From Dyadobacter luteus (GTDB taxonomy: Bacteria > Bacteroidota > Bacteroidia > Cytophagales > Spirosomataceae), in assembly GCF_003383615.1 (NCBI RefSeq), contig NZ_QNUL01000044.1, positions 1-32,442 of the forward strand: a DNA stretch of 32,442 nucleotides, read 5' to 3'. How positions within the stretch are numbered: position 1 is the first letter of the stretch; each line of letters begins with the position of its first letter. The notes under the pieces are model-generated. The model did no database searches. It was not told the origin of the DNA and saw only the letters and a program-made list of their open reading frames with translations. The position numbers were made by a program, and so were the translations under genes. Of the stretch, positions 16,765 through 24,944 are shown piece by piece.

Positions 16765-17535
16765 ATGAAGAATATTGAAGATAAATATCAGGCACCAGCG
16801 TTGGAAAAGGGCTTGGAGATCATGGAATATTTGTCGCTGAAAGCCGCGTCACTTTCTCAGGCAGAGATCGCAGTCGGAATTCAGAAGAAGCCAAATGAAA
16901 TTTACCGAATGCTGGTTTGCCTTGAAAAAAAGGGATACGTGATGCGGGATGAAATATCGGGAAAGTACAAGCTGACGCTTAAGCTTTTCCATCTGTCCCA
17001 CAGGCATTCACCAGTAGATGACATCCGCCGCGCCGCTCAACATCCTATGGATGAACTGGCTTCGGATATTAATCAATCCTGTCATTTGGGGATACTTTAC
17101 TCCGAAAAACTAATGGTAATTGCGCAGTCGAGAAGTCCCGGACCCGTTTCCTTATCCATCGAAGAAGGTAGCCTGTTTCCTCTGTTACAAACCACTTCAG
17201 GACGTGTGCTCCTTGCTTTTACAGGGCAAGATCAGCAGAATTATATACTACAGAGTAATCAGACATACAATAACCAGTCGGCAAAAGATAAAAAACAAAC
17301 ATTGGCTATGCTTGAACAGGTACGGCAAACGGGGTATCTGGTGAAAGACAGCGACTCCACGCGAAGCGTAACCGATATATGTGTCCCATTGCTTTCTTCT
17401 CAGGGAGATTTGCTGGCCACTTTAACGGTTGCTGCTCTTACGGCCCGTGACGAGCCATCTGCCAACTTTGAAGGAATCGTCGAAAAGACAAAGGAAGCTG
17501 CGCAGAAAATTCTGTCCCGCCTCGGTGTCAATTAG
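16765..17535 (+). CDS. IclR-family transcriptional regulator
   Basis: A 256-residue DNA-binding protein. The winged helix-turn-helix lies at about 10-70 (ALEKGLEIMEYLSLKAASLS, then NEIYRMLVCLEKKGYVMRD). The effector-binding IclR domain lies at about 85-255, with the typical GRVLLAF and the SVTDICVPLLSSQGDLLATLTV core. IclR proteins commonly sense small sugar acids or aromatic acids; KdgR-type members answer to pectin breakdown products. It is divergent from the Gfo/Idh/MocA gene and faces the end of the large operon; its stop codon overlaps that of the DUF3826 gene. It is the only recognised transcription factor in the polysaccharide locus and so the first candidate for its control. Whether it activates or represses cannot be seen. 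Confidence 0.93.
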   Translation: MKNIEDKYQAPALEKGLEIMEYLSLKAASLSQAEIAVGIQKKPNEIYRMLVCLEKKGYVMRDEISGKYKLTLKLFHLSHRHSPVDDIRRAAQHPMDELASDINQSCHLGILYSEKLMVIAQSRSPGPVSLSIEEGSLFPLLQTTSGRVLLAFTGQDQQNYILQSNQTYNNQSAKDKKQTLAMLEQVRQTGYLVKDSDSTRSVTDICVPLLSSQGDLLATLTVAALTARDEPSANFEGIVEKTKEAAQKILSRLGVN

Positions 17536-18167
17536 CCGTTACCTTTTTGTTGCTTAATCCTTTCCTCCCAGGCTTTTCGTTCCTTCTGAAGGTCATAACC
17601 GCGGGCGGAAAGGTAATTGTTGATCCTGCCTTTATACTTACCGAAGACCTGATGTTTTTTATCAGAACTGCCCTGATCCATGGCTAACTCGCGGGCTTCC
17701 GTAAGCCAGGTAAGAATTTGCCGCTTTTCTTCTGACTTTAAGGAAGGAATCATATCCTGATAGGCGTTGTAGGTAACAGGAAGCACGCTGTAGGTCATGC
17801 CGTCTTTTATTTTATCTACCTGCTCCTGATTCAGTTGGGCAGATAAGTCACGAAGGTAAGAGGCATGTGTTTCTTTCAACAGCCTTTCTGACTGACGAAA
17901 CACAGCTGTGTCACCTTTCTTCTTTGCTTCTGTCGCTATCTGTTCCGCCGAATTCAATTGTTTATATTGATTGACCATCAAGACCTGAACATTTTTAAAT
18001 TGAACAGAATCTTTGAGGTTAAGCTCCTTTATTATCTTTTCAGCTCTCGACTGAATTGCCCGTTCATAATCAGATGCTTTTTGATCACTGGCATTCTGAG
18101 AGAACAGGTTTCCAGTAAGCAAGATCATCCCAATCAAAGAGAGTGTTTTAAATTTCTTCTTCATCAT
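17532..18167 (-). CDS. DUF3826 protein
   Basis: A 211-residue exported protein with a signal peptide at about 1-24 (ending LFSQ). The rest is almost all helix, rich in Lys, Glu and Gln. The block KIKDGMTYSVLPVTYNAY, then MIPSL, then EARELAMDQGSS and KYKGRINNYLSARGYDL is the signature I associate with DUF3826, a family of unknown function common in Bacteroidota pectin and other polysaccharide loci. It is the last gene of the operon, 13 bp after the TIM-barrel gene. Its stop (plus-strand TTA, 17532-17534) shares bases with the IclR stop (TAG, 17533-17535). No catalytic motif is obvious; a periplasmic helper or binding role is possible but unproven. Confidence 0.8.
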   Translation of the reverse strand: MMKKKFKTLSLIGMILLTGNLFSQNASDQKASDYERAIQSRAEKIIKELNLKDSVQFKNVQVLMVNQYKQLNSAEQIATEAKKKGDTAVFRQSERLLKETHASYLRDLSAQLNQEQVDKIKDGMTYSVLPVTYNAYQDMIPSLKSEEKRQILTWLTEARELAMDQGSSDKKHQVFGKYKGRINNYLSARGYDLQKERKAWEERIKQQKGNG

Positions 18168-18180
18168 TAAAGTTGTTTAA

Positions 18181-19089
18181 CTAAACCTGAAAAATTGATT
18201 TGAGGTACTTTGTATTCGCTCCGTAGTTTCCTTTCACATCCCTTGGTGCTGCTGCGTCTCTGGATCGCTCTACCACGAGCCATCCTTCGTATCCTATTTC
18301 ATCCAGCGTTCTACGCACCTTTTTCATATCCAGCCTTGGATTGTTCTCCAGCCAAACGCCATCTTTATCCGTACAATGTATCTGACAAATGCGCTTTTTA
18401 CCTAAAATCCGAAGCTCTTCGCAAAGATCCCTGCCTGCTTCCAGTGGATTGGAAAAATTGAAGTAAATCTGCACAGCTTTGGATCCTATTTCTTTTAACA
18501 AACTCACCTCACCTGCTGCATCCAGTGCTGTTTCGATACCGATAATTACACCTGCTTTTTCAGCCAGGGCCCCCACCTTTTTGAGCCTTTCAACAATCAG
18601 TGGTCGCAGTTCGGGATTCTTTACCAGATCTCCCTGTACGCCCAAAGGCAGAAAAGCGACCTTAATGTGCATCTGTTGCATGGTGGTAATGCAGTCCTGA
18701 ACCATTCTTTCAACGCCTTCCCGCTTTGCAAATGATTGTGCGTAAAAGCCAGTCATCGCCAGGGAACAAAACTGCAGATTAAGTTTCTTAGCTGCGGTCA
18801 GGTATTCATCCCGAACAGTAACATCAGAGAGTCTGTTGTCAAAAGTGGGTCTGTCACCCAGTCCGCCCATGTCAATTTCAATTCCATCTGCGCCTATCTC
18901 AGAAGCTAGAGCCAATGCACTGATTTTCTGTCTTTTTAGTAACATCAGATCAATAACGCCAATTTTGTATCTCTCTGATTTGAGAAAAAATTCACTACCG
19001 GCATACAAGGGAACCGAAAGGCCAAGCCCAGCCAGTATTGTCAGAAAGCGTCTTCTGTTCAGATCGCCAGATATTTCTACAGTGGCCAT
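18181..19089 (-). CDS. Tat-exported sugar phosphate isomerase/epimerase-like TIM barrel
   Basis: A 302-residue protein with a twin-arginine signal (NRRRFLTILAGLGLSVPLYA, about 11-30), so it is probably exported folded. The mature part matches the xylose-isomerase-like TIM-barrel family (AP endonuclease family 2): GADGIEIDMGG (strand with acidic residue), VIIGIETALDAAGEV, QIYFNFSNPLEAGRD, CQIHCTDKDG and GYEGWLVVERS, with Glu, Asp and His residues in the usual metal-site positions. Members isomerise or epimerise sugars; periplasmic Tat-linked members are frequent in Bacteroidota, but few have known substrates. Its start overlaps the end of the Asp-box gene by 13 nt, indicating translational coupling. 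The true substrate is unknown. Confidence 0.82.
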   Translation of the reverse strand: MATVEISGDLNRRRFLTILAGLGLSVPLYAGSEFFLKSERYKIGVIDLMLLKRQKISALALASEIGADGIEIDMGGLGDRPTFDNRLSDVTVRDEYLTAAKKLNLQFCSLAMTGFYAQSFAKREGVERMVQDCITTMQQMHIKVAFLPLGVQGDLVKNPELRPLIVERLKKVGALAEKAGVIIGIETALDAAGEVSLLKEIGSKAVQIYFNFSNPLEAGRDLCEELRILGKKRICQIHCTDKDGVWLENNPRLDMKKVRRTLDEIGYEGWLVVERSRDAAAPRDVKGNYGANTKYLKSIFQV

Positions 19090-20156
19090 TTTTCAGAAAT
19101 AATGGGTTTGGTTTTCAGTTTGGATGGGTCAATTTTCACATACTTAATACGTTGCCTGCGCCATGTATACACCACATGCAGCATGCCATCTGCAGATTGA
19201 ATGACGGAAGGATACGAGTACTGGCTGATCGGAGAATCTTCTAATACCAATGCAGCTTCCCAATCTATACCATCCTTTGAGACTGCCAGGTTTAGCGGTG
19301 TCCGGGCTCCTTTCTTTTCCTTCTCAGGTGTTTTGACGTGGTTGTATACCAGAATATGCCGGCCATCTTTCAAAGTTGTAGCATCCGTTCCGGAGTTATT
19401 ATTCGGCATATTAGTCAGTTCCATCTTAGACCAAGACAGGCCTGAATCTTTAGACCACGAGGTAGCAATCATTCTATTCTGACTCCGGCACAAAATCTGT
19501 AGATCGCCATTTCCGTGCACTAACAGAGATGGTTGAATTGCATTAATTAATCTATCGCTGTTAACTGGACCAACTTTAGTCCATGTTCTACCCCGATCTT
19601 TACTCAATTCAAAGTGTACATGCCAGCCGTTTCCTTCCGTGCTCGATGGTGCCAGAATGGATCCATCCGATAATAAAATCGGTTTGTTTTTTACAGGGCC
19701 TAAAAAGCCGTCAGGCAACTGCTCCGCCTTTGACCAACTTTTACCGTGGTCTGACGAGCGCATTACAAATCCTTTCCAGCCTGCCACGTTCGGTCCCACT
19801 TTATAAAAAAGGAGAAGGTCTGAACCCGGGATCTGGAAAAGAACGGGATTCCAGCAAGCATAACGCAATGTATCATTAATGACTCCGTTAGCTACCTCTA
19901 CTGGTTTGCTCCAAACATTGTTTTCCATACGGCTAAGCCATATTCCGACATCGGGGTTGCGCTCTTTTGTTCCACCAAACCATGCAGTAACCAGGCCAGA
20001 AGGTGTCTCTGCTATAGTAGCCGCATGACTCTCTGGAAAAGGTGCCGTTTCAAAAACAAATTCATCCCTGAGGATACCTTCTTTCCATTTTTGAGCTGTT
20101 GCCGATCTGGCTATAAGCAAAATCTGCAGAACAAGAAAAATATACTTTTTATTCAT
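19077..20156 (-). CDS. Asp-box (sialidase-fold) exported protein, COG4692-like
   Basis: A 359-residue exported protein with a signal peptide ending ATAQ at about 21. Asp-box repeats, which shape six-bladed propellers of sialidase type, are visible: SSDHGKSW, SKDRGRTW, SKDSGLSW and the reduced SKDGIDW. The start ETAPFPESHAATIAE followed by GLVTAWFGGTKERNPDVGIW matches the predicted-neuraminidase group COG4692. The FRIP motif of true sialidases is absent; an arginine-rich WRRQRIKYV occurs near the end. In a pectin-type locus the substrate is more likely a plant sugar than sialic acid. I chose ATG 20156 over TTG 20162. It lies 46 bp after the preceding gene and overlaps the next by 13 nt. The activity is unknown. 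Confidence 0.8.
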   Translation of the reverse strand: MNKKYIFLVLQILLIARSATAQKWKEGILRDEFVFETAPFPESHAATIAETPSGLVTAWFGGTKERNPDVGIWLSRMENNVWSKPVEVANGVINDTLRYACWNPVLFQIPGSDLLLFYKVGPNVAGWKGFVMRSSDHGKSWSKAEQLPDGFLGPVKNKPILLSDGSILAPSSTEGNGWHVHFELSKDRGRTWTKVGPVNSDRLINAIQPSLLVHGNGDLQILCRSQNRMIATSWSKDSGLSWSKMELTNMPNNNSGTDATTLKDGRHILVYNHVKTPEKEKKGARTPLNLAVSKDGIDWEAALVLEDSPISQYSYPSVIQSADGMLHVVYTWRRQRIKYVKIDPSKLKTKPIISEKWPL

Positions 20157-20202
20157 AATCAATCAATTAACACTATTTTATTAAACAAATACTTCGTCTG
20201 CT

Positions 20203-21750
20203 CTATTTGTTATATGCAATTGCGAGTCTTTCCAAAGTTGGGACTGAACCTACCTTTTTTCCATTCACAAACACCGTCAGCCCGACCCCCTTTTTGTAAC
20301 GTGTCCCATCTTTATCCCATACAATCGTCAGAATATTACCATGGTAAAGCACATTATCCAGACAAAACCAATCCCATTTGCCAGCGGGAAGCAATGGATT
20401 TACTTCTATTATATCATCAGCCCTGGGTCTGAGTCCGACTAAGCCGGTAATGATCAGATCATTAAAAGTAGAATGGTTGTAGTACCTGCTCCTTTCCTGA
20501 TCTCCTTTCAACCAATAACCTGTTGTTTCATCCAGATACTCACCGATATAGGGCCGTCCGCGATGGTATTGTGATTCTACGTAACGTTCCAATTGTCGGA
20601 AATAGGTCGTATCGGTCAAATGTTTGCTTTCAGATAAATTCATTCTGTTTGCCATCGCGGTGAGTGTTTGTGCTGTAGCAAACGGCCATACGGCACCATC
20701 CCATTCACACTGACAGCAACCATGACTTCGGAATTCGGGATGCCGCCGTTCAGCAGTTGTTAATCCATATGGAGCTGCAAATCCTTTGGGGTCACTCACC
20801 TGTTCCCATGCCACATCTTTGTCAGGTTCTGCCAGATCAAAATACCAGGGAATATAACCTATCGCCTCGCGAACCTGTGCAAATTCTCCGTTTCCTCGCT
20901 TTTTAACTGTTTCAAAAAACGCATGCTCCGGATTCCACAGCTTATTTATAATCAGACTTTTGATTGTATCAGCCTTTGCCATATACACCGCCTGATTAGC
21001 GCCGTCACCTGCCAATTCTGAAATGGCTGCAATCGCTTTCGCATTGCCATACATATAACTGTTGATTGTAGGCCGGGCATTCTGCTCTCTCCTGCCACCG
21101 CTAAGCGATTCTTCCATACCATCCTTCACATCCGTTTGCCAGAACAATCCGGTTTCAGTTTTCCGGTCTTTCTCCCATTGCGCATATTCCGATTGAAGGT
21201 CAGGAAGCATATTGGTTAAAAAGCCTTTGTCCTGATTCACTTTATAGCGGTTGTATAATGCGTCGGCAGTCCAGCTACTGAAATTGAGTAGTTTCTTCAT
21301 TCGTCCACCCTCATTGCCCCTGAACCAGACATGCACGTAATCATTCAGATAACGCTGATCGTGCAGCCATCGGCCTTCATAGATGTGATGCCCCAGTGCG
21401 CAACTGATCATATTGTATTTGTCGGCATAATTCCGGTCAACAATAAACTCTGTAAAAACAAAACCCTGCGGCGTTTGATGGATATGTTTACGGAAACTCC
21501 ACCAGCGGTAGTAGTAAATCTCACGGAAGTTTTCCTGCGGACAATCAAATAGAGGAATATTCGATTTCATCCAATTCCACGATTCAGAATCAGGTATGGC
21601 GTTCACCTTGTTTTCATCCTCCATAGTATTGAAATATTTCACGTGCTTTTCAAAGTCAGCAGTTTTCAGCACGGTCGGTCCGGCTGCTTTCCTGCTACAA
21701 GAGAATGCCAGCAAACTCAAAATGGAACATGTCAATATCGAAAATCGCAT
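20203..21750 (-). CDS. Six-hairpin glycosidase-like lipoprotein
   Basis: A 515-residue lipoprotein with lipobox LLAFSC (Cys about 18 from the ATG at 21750), an (alpha/alpha)6-barrel catalytic region and a C-terminal beta domain (ILTIVWDKDGTRYKKGVGLTVFVNGKKVG). The region REIYYYRWWSFRKHIHQ, the segment CQCEWDGAVWPFATAQTL with an acidic pair, and GEYLDETTGYWLKGDQERSRYYNHSTFNDLI resemble the trehalase/GH63/MGH1-like group. I cannot name the CAZy family. The longer frame starts at an ATG at 21774 and would overlap the previous gene by 19 nt; the ATG at 21750 gives a clean lipoprotein signal and a 5-bp gap. It probably trims an oligosaccharide in the periplasm or at the surface. The specificity is unknown. 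Confidence 0.75.
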   Translation of the reverse strand: MRFSILTCSILSLLAFSCSRKAAGPTVLKTADFEKHVKYFNTMEDENKVNAIPDSESWNWMKSNIPLFDCPQENFREIYYYRWWSFRKHIHQTPQGFVFTEFIVDRNYADKYNMISCALGHHIYEGRWLHDQRYLNDYVHVWFRGNEGGRMKKLLNFSSWTADALYNRYKVNQDKGFLTNMLPDLQSEYAQWEKDRKTETGLFWQTDVKDGMEESLSGGRREQNARPTINSYMYGNAKAIAAISELAGDGANQAVYMAKADTIKSLIINKLWNPEHAFFETVKKRGNGEFAQVREAIGYIPWYFDLAEPDKDVAWEQVSDPKGFAAPYGLTTAERRHPEFRSHGCCQCEWDGAVWPFATAQTLTAMANRMNLSESKHLTDTTYFRQLERYVESQYHRGRPYIGEYLDETTGYWLKGDQERSRYYNHSTFNDLIITGLVGLRPRADDIIEVNPLLPAGKWDWFCLDNVLYHGNILTIVWDKDGTRYKKGVGLTVFVNGKKVGSVPTLERLAIAYNK

Positions 21751-21755
21751 CTTGT

Positions 21756-24700
21756 CTATTTTTTTGTAATCCATAAAATGACCGGTTCTCCTGAAGTACC
21801 CTTTACTATTGCACCTTCTTTTGCATTAATGGTTGACGCTTTTTGGTCTACGACGCCTGTTTTAGAATGAACTGCGCGAACAAGCGCTTTTCCGCTAAAA
21901 TTCTTCAAATCAACTTTGACCGGTTCTTTTCCGGTATGATAGATCAGCAATGCGTTTCCCGGATCAGAAAGCGAATAGGTTTGACCCGATTGAATGACTT
22001 CGCTGTGATACATTTGAGTCAATCCGGAAGAAATTGTTTTATCTGAAAAAGCAGGAACGTCGGCTATGGAGCCACCAGCCATCAGAACTGCCCAGCCATT
22101 CGCTTGCGCACCGGTTCCGGAATAGAGCACGGCTTTATCAGGATACTTTTGACGATATTCTGAAACTGCTTCATAGACCGAATGGAAATCAACCTTTCCT
22201 GATTTCATAATTCTTGCATGCTGACGTGGCGCCAGATTTTGCCCGCCCTCAGGAGCGTAATAGCCGCTGTCCGCTTTTTTATGCCAATACCGGATATCAA
22301 TTATATCAACCAACGAAGCATATTTTGAATCCGCAAGAATAGCATCCTGAACATCCTTGGTTGTACTCAGTGCCGCCAGCGCATTACTTTTCTTTTCTGC
22401 TTCCCATTCACCAATCACATTGAGCCAAAACTGAACGAAACTCATAGGTCCGGTATATTCCGCGCTGATGAACTGGATCACAGCATTGATATCCCTGAAA
22501 TTATCCAGGCATTGCCGTATGTAGGCTCTGTGCAGCTGTTTTCTAACTATATTGGTTGTATCATAAAACTGTTCTGCCAGGAAAATACGTTTATCGCCGG
22601 CATACGGAGCCGGTTCTGCAAAGCCGGTCTGGTTAATGTTATTCGCAGTACGCCACGGAAAATCTGCGTAATGCGCACCCGCTTCCAAAATGTTATGCTG
22701 AAAGTAATTCTGGTGATACAACACAAGCCCCTTTTGGCTGGCAGTCGCTGCAAAATCCTGCAACCTTTTCCAGTACCATGTATTGTAATGTGTTAAATCA
22801 TATTTGCTCAACTGATCATACGCATGTCCCTGACCACTTCTTGCAAAGGGTTGTTCATAAAACGGAGGCCACACATTGGCGTCAATTCTTCGGATGCGCT
22901 CGTGGTCATCCCGCCGTCTGTCGTACCACAATCCATAGTTGTGATCCAGCACAGTAAGATGTTTTTTAACCATTGTATCTACCACTTCAGTGATAATATC
23001 CGTGTAACCCGTACCACTTCTTCCGGGAACAAAACGGGTAATGTGCGGCTTGGCCTGTGCTACATCCTGAGGACGAAGTGAACCTCTCCACCAGGGTACA
23101 TCCATGCGTCCACCCGTCAATATCCCATCAGCATTGACCAGAATACCTTTTTTTACCGCCAGGCCCTTTTGTTTTGTATCTGCCAAAGAAACGGGCTTAA
23201 TCCAGTCAGCCAGCTTTACATTATCAGGTATCTCTGTTGGTACCGGGTTTCGCTGACCTGCCTGATCAATCCAATCTTTCAATTGTAATAGCGGCTCATT
23301 TGCCAGTTTTGTCAGCTCCGCCGCCTGTTGCGGATTGGGGCTGCTGGAAGCTTCTGATTCTACAGGCATCAAATGCGTAATTCTCTCTCCAAGCCTGTCT
23401 TTCAATTGGGCGTAGTACAAACTGGCCGGCTTGATATGTTCATTGTTACTCTCCCAATAACCGTCCCCTGCAAACTCAGACCAGACGCCAAAAACATAGT
23501 TGGCGGCACCAGGAGGACTGAAATTTTCAACGCGCGAAGCTGAACTTTGCCATATCACGCTATTGGCTGCACTCCATCCGGCACCCTGCCCATCCTGACC
23601 ACGGTTTTTCAGACTCAGCGCCTGACCATCAATATGCACATTGTCGTACAACGTACCGGATGCCCAGCTGTCGGTTGCTCCGCTGAAACTATTGGCTTGC
23701 ACCGACTGGCATTGTACAAAGGCATTCGGACCAGCCGCGCAAAAACCTGTGGCGAAATCATGGTAACCATTTTCGGCATAACATCTTTCAAAAAGCGTCT
23801 GCTGTCCCTGGGTGTAGAAAGTATATCTTCTTTGACCGCCAATCTCGGATACCGGCTCCACCGATTTACAATCCTGAACTGTAATTTTTGAACAAGTTTC
23901 ATAAATAGCTACCGCCGAGCCTGCGAGATGTTTGAAATTCACCTGACGAACCCATGCATTCTCTGTGTTTTCAAATGTGATACCCATCCAACGGTGGTCT
24001 TCATCCTTTGGATTTTTATGATCAAATTCAGAATGAATACTCAGGTTCTCTATCCCTGAATGGTTGATATGTCCGCGTTGCTGAATAACCGAAACGGCGG
24101 CTCCGCCGAACCGCTTCTCAATGGCTGTGGTCAGCGGTGCATCAATTGCTATTTTGTCTGCTTCAACGCCAACCACTTCACGTTGCCACACAATATCACG
24201 CTGAGAAGGTTTCCAACCCAGCCAGGCGGTTTCTCCTCCAAACTGCTCCATTTTTAAGGCACTGATCCATTCCTTTGTGGATGGTCTTTTGATCAGAATA
24301 ATATCTCCCTTTTTGAGTCCGTGATTTGCTGTAAGTGTAAAGCAACTTGCGTTCACAGGGACATATTGATCAGTAACGGGAATTGATTTTGCTGCTATTT
24401 TATCAGTTTTTCCAATAAACTGAATGACTGTTTCTCTGCTGGTTCCTGCGCCAAGTAAAACAGTTCCTTTCTCACCCGCCCCACTACCCCGGAGTACAAC
24501 TCCTGAGTATCGCATCAGCAGTGAACCCTCCAGTTTAAATATGCCACGACCAAGCAAAACCGCTCCCCGAAAACCCAAAGAATCCGGTTTGAGTGATGCT
24601 ACATAATCTATAGCCCGCTGAATCGTTGCTGTAGCATCCCCGCCATTGGTATTTACAACAATTTTTACCTGTACATTCTCAATAGGCTTGTTGCCACTCA

Positions 24701-24866
24701 TATATCCGCAATGAGAGAAGTCCACAATACGGTTACCCACCGAGTCGGGTTGATACACAAGCTTACCCGTTTGAGAAACACTCACCGGGCTTTTGGGCTT
24801 CGTATTTTTCTGAGCATAAGCATTCCCACTCAGAAAAATACATACCAGCAGCAGTATTCTTCTCAT
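21756..24866 (-). CDS. Large exported protein: beta-helix domain plus DUF6298-like TIM-barrel domain
   Basis: A 1036-residue exported protein, signal peptide ending NAYAQ at about 19. Residues about 55-480 form a right-handed beta-helix of the pectin lyase fold (ATIQRAIDYVASLKPDSLGF, GVVLRGSGAGEKGTVLLG, ENAWVRQVNFKHLAGSAV). About 600-950 look like a glycosidase-type TIM barrel (TRFVPGRSGTGYTDIITEVV, DHNYGLWYDRRRDDHERI, KGLVLYHQNYFQHNILEAG), which I match to DUF6298. About 960-1036 form a small beta domain. I chose ATG 24866, since the longer frame begins with TTG. It is the longest enzyme candidate of the operon. Two catalytic-type domains in one chain suggest a lyase or hydrolase acting together on a branched pectin region, but no activity is established. 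Confidence 0.75.
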   Translation of the reverse strand: MRRILLLVCIFLSGNAYAQKNTKPKSPVSVSQTGKLVYQPDSVGNRIVDFSHCGYMSGNKPIENVQVKIVVNTNGGDATATIQRAIDYVASLKPDSLGFRGAVLLGRGIFKLEGSLLMRYSGVVLRGSGAGEKGTVLLGAGTSRETVIQFIGKTDKIAAKSIPVTDQYVPVNASCFTLTANHGLKKGDIILIKRPSTKEWISALKMEQFGGETAWLGWKPSQRDIVWQREVVGVEADKIAIDAPLTTAIEKRFGGAAVSVIQQRGHINHSGIENLSIHSEFDHKNPKDEDHRWMGITFENTENAWVRQVNFKHLAGSAVAIYETCSKITVQDCKSVEPVSEIGGQRRYTFYTQGQQTLFERCYAENGYHDFATGFCAAGPNAFVQCQSVQANSFSGATDSWASGTLYDNVHIDGQALSLKNRGQDGQGAGWSAANSVIWQSSASRVENFSPPGAANYVFGVWSEFAGDGYWESNNEHIKPASLYYAQLKDRLGERITHLMPVESEASSSPNPQQAAELTKLANEPLLQLKDWIDQAGQRNPVPTEIPDNVKLADWIKPVSLADTKQKGLAVKKGILVNADGILTGGRMDVPWWRGSLRPQDVAQAKPHITRFVPGRSGTGYTDIITEVVDTMVKKHLTVLDHNYGLWYDRRRDDHERIRRIDANVWPPFYEQPFARSGQGHAYDQLSKYDLTHYNTWYWKRLQDFAATASQKGLVLYHQNYFQHNILEAGAHYADFPWRTANNINQTGFAEPAPYAGDKRIFLAEQFYDTTNIVRKQLHRAYIRQCLDNFRDINAVIQFISAEYTGPMSFVQFWLNVIGEWEAEKKSNALAALSTTKDVQDAILADSKYASLVDIIDIRYWHKKADSGYYAPEGGQNLAPRQHARIMKSGKVDFHSVYEAVSEYRQKYPDKAVLYSGTGAQANGWAVLMAGGSIADVPAFSDKTISSGLTQMYHSEVIQSGQTYSLSDPGNALLIYHTGKEPVKVDLKNFSGKALVRAVHSKTGVVDQKASTINAKEGAIVKGTSGEPVILWITKK

Positions 24867-24944
24867 TGTTTGACATCCGGCAGGTAATCTATTTTTTTTC
24901 AAAACACTTTCAACTTTCGGACTGGTACGCCCGGTAAAACATTC

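Noticed and set aside
19077..20156. Label as true exo-alpha-sialidase (GH33)
   Set aside because: Asp boxes show the fold only; the FRIP motif is missing and the genes around it point to plant glycans.
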